7,260 nucleotides of DNA from positions 1 through 7,260 of the forward strand of contig JAEZZT010000116.1 of assembly GCA_023418435.1 (NCBI GenBank). The letters run 5' to 3'. The notes beneath the pieces are model-generated. The model saw nothing but the letters and a program-made list of their open reading frames with translations. It was not told the origin of the DNA and searched no databases. The DNA is from Bacillota bacterium (lineage in GTDB: Bacteria > Bacillota > Negativicutes > Veillonellales > Negativicoccaceae). Each line of letters opens with the position of its first letter. Position 1 is the stretch's first letter. This document shows, piece after piece, positions 4,412 to 7,260 of the stretch. The position numbers and the translations under genes were made by a program.

Positions 4412-5967
4412 GACCGTCTCCTTTCCAAGGCTGCATCCAAACCGAACACATCCTTGCACATCGCCGTCTCGGCACGGAAAGTCCACTGTTCCAGCAAAGT
4501 CTCCGCTTCCGATTCATATGTAATCCGCAACAAATCCCGTGACAATTCCGCTTCCACACGATGCAATTTCTGTGCCTCGCCCTGATCCATGGCCCGCGCC
4601 ATACGCAACACGGCAACCAACTTGAGCACCGTCATCTTCGCCTGTTCGGGCAAGCGGCGGAAAGGCTCGTCCTTATCACCGGGTCTGCCTTTATAGTTAT
4701 AATAAGCAACTGTCGCTACAATCTCTTTTTCCAAATCCGTGAGTCCGAAAATATCCGTTCCCATGATGAGATGGTACGTATGCTCGTTATTGCGTCGCAG
4801 GTTGACATAGCGTCCGATCTGATGCAAGAGCGCCGCCATGCGCAATAAATACATATCCTGCTCATCCAACCCATGCACGGGCCGCAACGCCTTCATCAGA
4901 ATGTGCGCATACTTTTCGACCGTCTCTACATGGCGAATATCACTGCCGTACCGAGCTGCAATCGCTCTTGCCAACTGCAAGTGCTGATCCCGCAAAGCAT
5001 ACAATTCCGGAGCCGATTCCAGCTCCGCACCATAGTACAACGTCGCCCCTTCCAAGAAGGAGGTCTTCATCATCACCAAATGCTCTGCCGGGATATGGGC
5101 AAGAATTTCCGCATATAAATGCAAGGTCGGCAACAATCCTTCCGCCTGCGGCTCGGTGATCCGGCAATGTTTAGCCAACTCGGTCGCCGTCAGGCCCTTC
5201 GTTTCTCGAAAGACACGCTCGAAACTATCCGGCCGCAGAATCATCATACTGTGATGGTTGCGCACGCCCATCAATTGCCCCACTAGACGAGATTCCCGAC
5301 CGGACAACACCAAGTAGCGAATATCGTAAGAAGCCAGGACCGGCCACAAAGGTGCCAACATATGCCGCAAATATTCATTGACGACATGGGGGAAGGCTTG
5401 GTCATCGCGTTGGTTACGATCAAAATTCTCCAACAAGCGCAAAGTCCCGATATGCACATTTTGCTGGTAGCACAAATGATTATCATGCCAGACGGTAAAT
5501 CCTACCGAACTGGAGGTAATATCGACAAACAGCATCGCCTGCGTAATAGGCACCTGCTCTCTTTCCGTCGGATGAGTGATCGCATAATGCAAGGCAAAGT
5601 GCTTGAAATAAATTTCCTGCGGCATATCCAGGACCTGTACATGCAATCCGGTATGGACACGAATCAAGTCACAAATCATCCGTCGATTTTCTGCTTCACG
5701 CAACACGGCAGTGGCATATACCGCCACTTCTTCCACACAATAATCTGCCAAAATCCTGCGGAAACCGTTCAAAATCCGGCACATTTGACGGATGGAAGTA
5801 AACGACAAGCCGCCGGTCGTAAACACTTCTTCCCCGAAGCCGACCTCACGACGAGCTTTTTGTATCGTGGTTACCTGCTGCATACCTCGGTACTCGACGA
5901 TCGTCAATGACAATGCCACCGAACCGATATGAATGACGCCATAGATATGTCCTGCTCTGTCTTGCAT
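4408..5967 (-). CDS. Ppx/GppA-like protein with degenerate catalytic motifs, coupled to ppk
   Basis: The 519-residue protein has the layout of long Ppx/GppA proteins: two actin-like ASKHA domains (about 1-310) and an HD-type helical domain (about 320-519). The normal phosphate-1 motif (DLGSNS) is HIGSVA at 13-18, so the metal/phosphate Asp is His. ATAVLREAENR (85-95) is well kept. The SGxEEAR motif carrying the catalytic Glu reads DMPQEIY (114-120), and the glycine-rich phosphate-2 loop (DLGGAS) reads DITSSS (149-154). In the HD domain, LLHQIG (380-385) has Gln where HD proteins have Asp; E. coli Ppx/GppA also lack Asp there, so this last change is weaker evidence. The frame is intact, with AAAGGAGG seven bases before the ATG at 5967 and a good promoter. 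I infer a structural or regulatory role, perhaps with PPK1 or as a polyphosphate or (p)ppGpp sensor, rather than hydrolysis. Another substrate with altered chemistry cannot be excluded. Confidence 0.88.
   Translation of the reverse strand: MQDRAGHIYGVIHIGSVALSLTIVEYRGMQQVTTIQKARREVGFGEEVFTTGGLSFTSIRQMCRILNGFRRILADYCVEEVAVYATAVLREAENRRMICDLIRVHTGLHVQVLDMPQEIYFKHFALHYAITHPTEREQVPITQAMLFVDITSSSVGFTVWHDNHLCYQQNVHIGTLRLLENFDRNQRDDQAFPHVVNEYLRHMLAPLWPVLASYDIRYLVLSGRESRLVGQLMGVRNHHSMMILRPDSFERVFRETKGLTATELAKHCRITEPQAEGLLPTLHLYAEILAHIPAEHLVMMKTSFLEGATLYYGAELESAPELYALRDQHLQLARAIAARYGSDIRHVETVEKYAHILMKALRPVHGLDEQDMYLLRMAALLHQIGRYVNLRRNNEHTYHLIMGTDIFGLTDLEKEIVATVAYYNYKGRPGDKDEPFRRLPEQAKMTVLKLVAVLRMARAMDQGEAQKLHRVEAELSRDLLRITYESEAETLLEQWTFRAETAMCKDVFGLDAALERRRS
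4418..4424 (-). promoter_or_regulatory. Ribosome binding site that decides the ppk start
   Basis: AAAGGAG on the minus strand lies six bases before the ATG at 4411-4409, inside the 3' end of the upstream gene. It supports the 709-residue start over the in-frame ATG at 4486. Confidence 0.8.
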
Positions 5968-5990
5968 GATCCTTCCTCCTTTGCAATTTC

Positions 5991-6020
5991 ATTATAGTAC
6001 AAACCGCCCGCTTCTACCAA
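5991..6020 (-). promoter_or_regulatory. Promoter of the ppx-like/ppk operon
   Basis: On the minus strand a perfect -10 TATAAT (5996-5991) lies 18 bases after TTGGTA (6020-6015), a four-of-six -35 box. The start point would be near 5985, giving a short leader of about 17 bases that contains the ribosome binding site at 5982-5975. Confidence 0.65.
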
Positions 6021-6040
6021 TGATTTCGCCTCTTTCCGAA

Positions 6041-6058
6041 GGTAAAAAAGGTAAAAAA
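6041..6058. repeat. Two tandem copies of GGTAAAAAA between the divergent promoters
   Basis: GGTAAAAAA occurs at 6041-6049 and again at 6050-6058 with no gap, in the middle of the 220-base region between the two divergent genes. It could be a regulator site or simply an A-tract; nothing else in that region is recognisable apart from the two promoters. Confidence 0.4.
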
Positions 6059-6127
6059 TATATTTCTCCGGCATGACGATTTTGGCAAAAACAAGTCCCC
6101 TTTTCGCAATATCTCCATGCCCATGTC

Positions 6128-6156
6128 TAGAAATTCAAACCTCTATCATATACAAT
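6128..6156 (+). promoter_or_regulatory. Promoter of the divergent ppx gene
   Basis: TAGAAA (6128-6133, four of six), a 17-base spacer and TACAAT (6151-6156, five of six) form a plausible sigma-A promoter. Transcription would start near 6163, and AAAGGAG at 6174-6180 lies seven bases before the ATG at 6188. Confidence 0.6.
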
Positions 6157-6187
6157 AAGAAAAAAGAGTATTGAAAGGAGTCACCCT

Positions 6188-7260
6188 ATGTGGGAAGAAC
6201 ATCGTACGGAAAGAATCGGGTTGATTGATTTAGGTTCGAACTCCGCACGCTTTGTCGTGATGGAGATTCTGCCCAATCAGTCGTACCATCTCATCTACCA
6301 GGATAAAAGAGCCGTCCGCCTCAGCGAGGGCATGTCGGAGACCGGCAAATTGACGGCCGCCGCTCGTCAGCGCACATTGGATGCGTTGGACAACTTTTCG
6401 CACACCGCTGCCTTGCTCGGCGTGGATCACATGTCCGCCGTCGCAACTGCCGCCATGCGCAACGCTCCGAACGGCATCAGCTTCCGCGACGAGATCGAAA
6501 CACGCACCGGTATTCCGCTGACCGTCATCAGCGGTCGTGAAGAGGCTCGACTCGGCTACTTGGGCGTGGTCAACACCATACCTCATCCGGATTTCATTCT
6601 CTTCGACCTCGGCGGTGCATCCATGGAAGTATCCCTCGTGCGCAATCGTCATCTCGTCCAAGCCGTGAGCCTTCCCATCGGGGCCTTGACCTTGACCGAG
6701 AAATATCGGACGACGGACAAAGTCAGCAAAAGTGCCAAGGAAAATATTCGCCAAGAAGTGCGCGAAGCATTGACCGCCATTTCCGGCATTGAAAATGCCA
6801 AACTGCCGGTCATCGGCATCGGCGGTACGGTGCGCAACTTGGCCAAGATCCAACAACGTCGTACCGAATATCCCATCCCCAAATTGCATCAATACCAAAT
6901 GTCCGCTGCCGTCATGAAAGATTTGGAAAATCTACTGACGAGCAAAAATTTGGCAGATCGCGGCAAAATTTCCGGCCTGGCTGCCGAAAGAGCCGACATC
7001 ATTTGTGCCGGGACGATGATTATTCGCAACCTGCTCGAATATGTGGCCGCCGAAGAGCTCATCATCAGCGGTTGCGGTTTACGTGAAGGCCTATTCTATC
7101 ACTACTATGCCATGCAATATTGCTCCGGACGACAATTTCCGGACAATATGATCTATCGCAGCGTGATGAACTATCGCGGTACCTTGCCGCTCGACAATGA
7201 CCAGCACATGACCTATGTCACGGACATGGCACTGCGCATGTACGACGGACTGCAAGCGAT
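6188..7260 (+). CDS. ppx: Exopolyphosphatase, Ppx/GppA family (partial, runs off the right edge)
   Basis: The frame is open from the ATG at 6188 to the end of the window, 357 codons without a stop. The catalytic motifs are canonical: phosphate-1 LIDLGSNSARFVV (12-24) with D14, ATAAMRNAPN (86-95), the SGREEARLGY loop (115-124) with E118/E119, and phosphate-2 FDLGGASMEV (139-148). GIGGTVRNLA (210-219) and SGCGLREGLFYHY (294-306) close the second actin-like domain. Residues after about 325 look like the start of the helical HD-type domain, so the complete protein is probably around 500 residues. Members release orthophosphate from the ends of polyphosphate chains or convert pppGpp to ppGpp. Position next to ppk favours exopolyphosphatase, but sequence alone does not separate Ppx from GppA. 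Transcription diverges from the ppx-like/ppk operon across 220 bases. The ribosome binding site AAAGGAG is seven bases upstream. Confidence 0.93.
   Translation, partial: MWEEHRTERIGLIDLGSNSARFVVMEILPNQSYHLIYQDKRAVRLSEGMSETGKLTAAARQRTLDALDNFSHTAALLGVDHMSAVATAAMRNAPNGISFRDEIETRTGIPLTVISGREEARLGYLGVVNTIPHPDFILFDLGGASMEVSLVRNRHLVQAVSLPIGALTLTEKYRTTDKVSKSAKENIRQEVREALTAISGIENAKLPVIGIGGTVRNLAKIQQRRTEYPIPKLHQYQMSAAVMKDLENLLTSKNLADRGKISGLAAERADIICAGTMIIRNLLEYVAAEELIISGCGLREGLFYHYYAMQYCSGRQFPDNMIYRSVMNYRGTLPLDNDQHMTYVTDMALRMYDGLQA

Noticed and set aside
4412..4486. A 25-residue N-terminal extension of PPK1 starting at ATG 4486.
   Set aside because: It lies wholly within the upstream gene, is not part of the conserved PPK1 start, and a good ribosome binding site precedes the ATG at 4411.
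6230..6898. A 222-codon minus-strand open frame.
   Set aside because: It is antisense to the ppx gene, whose Ppx/GppA motifs are clear on the plus strand.
1..7260. CRISPR array, riboswitch or phage gene cluster.
   Set aside because: No regularly spaced repeats, no long structured leader and no phage-type genes are visible on either strand.

Overview
The window looks like a chromosomal stretch of a Firmicutes (Bacillota) genome. It has sigma-A-type promoters with near-consensus -35/-10 boxes, strong AAGGAGG-type ribosome binding sites, rho-independent terminators, a YabE-type G5/3D cell-wall protein and a CCA-encoding tRNA gene. The moderate-GC coding style together with a ppx/ppk cluster would fit a Negativicute (for example the Veillonellales), but that is an inference from general impression, not a demonstrated placement.

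Layout. Bases 6-120 hold a tRNA-Lys(CTT) gene on the plus strand with its own terminator. Bases 139-872 are a small AT-rich accessory patch. It contains a 277-bp internally deleted IS3-family element with both imperfect ends, a RelE/ParE-type toxin gene cut after 20 codons exactly at the insertion-sequence end, the intact ribbon-helix-helix antitoxin gene with its promoter, and a second isolated copy of the insertion-sequence end that doubles as a terminator. Bases 885-1912 carry a minus-strand G5/3D-domain protein gene (yabE-like) with a clear promoter. Bases 1913-2254 are an AT-rich gene-free spacer. Bases 2256-6020 are a minus-strand two-gene operon: a Ppx/GppA-like protein with degenerate catalytic motifs, translationally coupled through an ATGA overlap to ppk (polyphosphate kinase 1). 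From 6188 to the right edge a canonical exopolyphosphatase (ppx) runs divergently and leaves the window.

How the parts relate. PPK1 makes polyphosphate from ATP and the divergent Ppx should hydrolyse it, so synthesis and breakdown are driven from one 220-bp divergent promoter region. The third member, the Ppx-like protein co-translated with PPK1, has lost the Asp, Gly and Glu residues expected of a working Ppx/GppA phosphatase. It is the best candidate in the window for an unexplored function, such as a regulatory pseudoenzyme. The left part is a record of mobile-element damage: the toxin is gone, the antitoxin gene looks intact, and an insertion-sequence end appears to have been recruited as the terminator of the neighbouring cell-wall gene.
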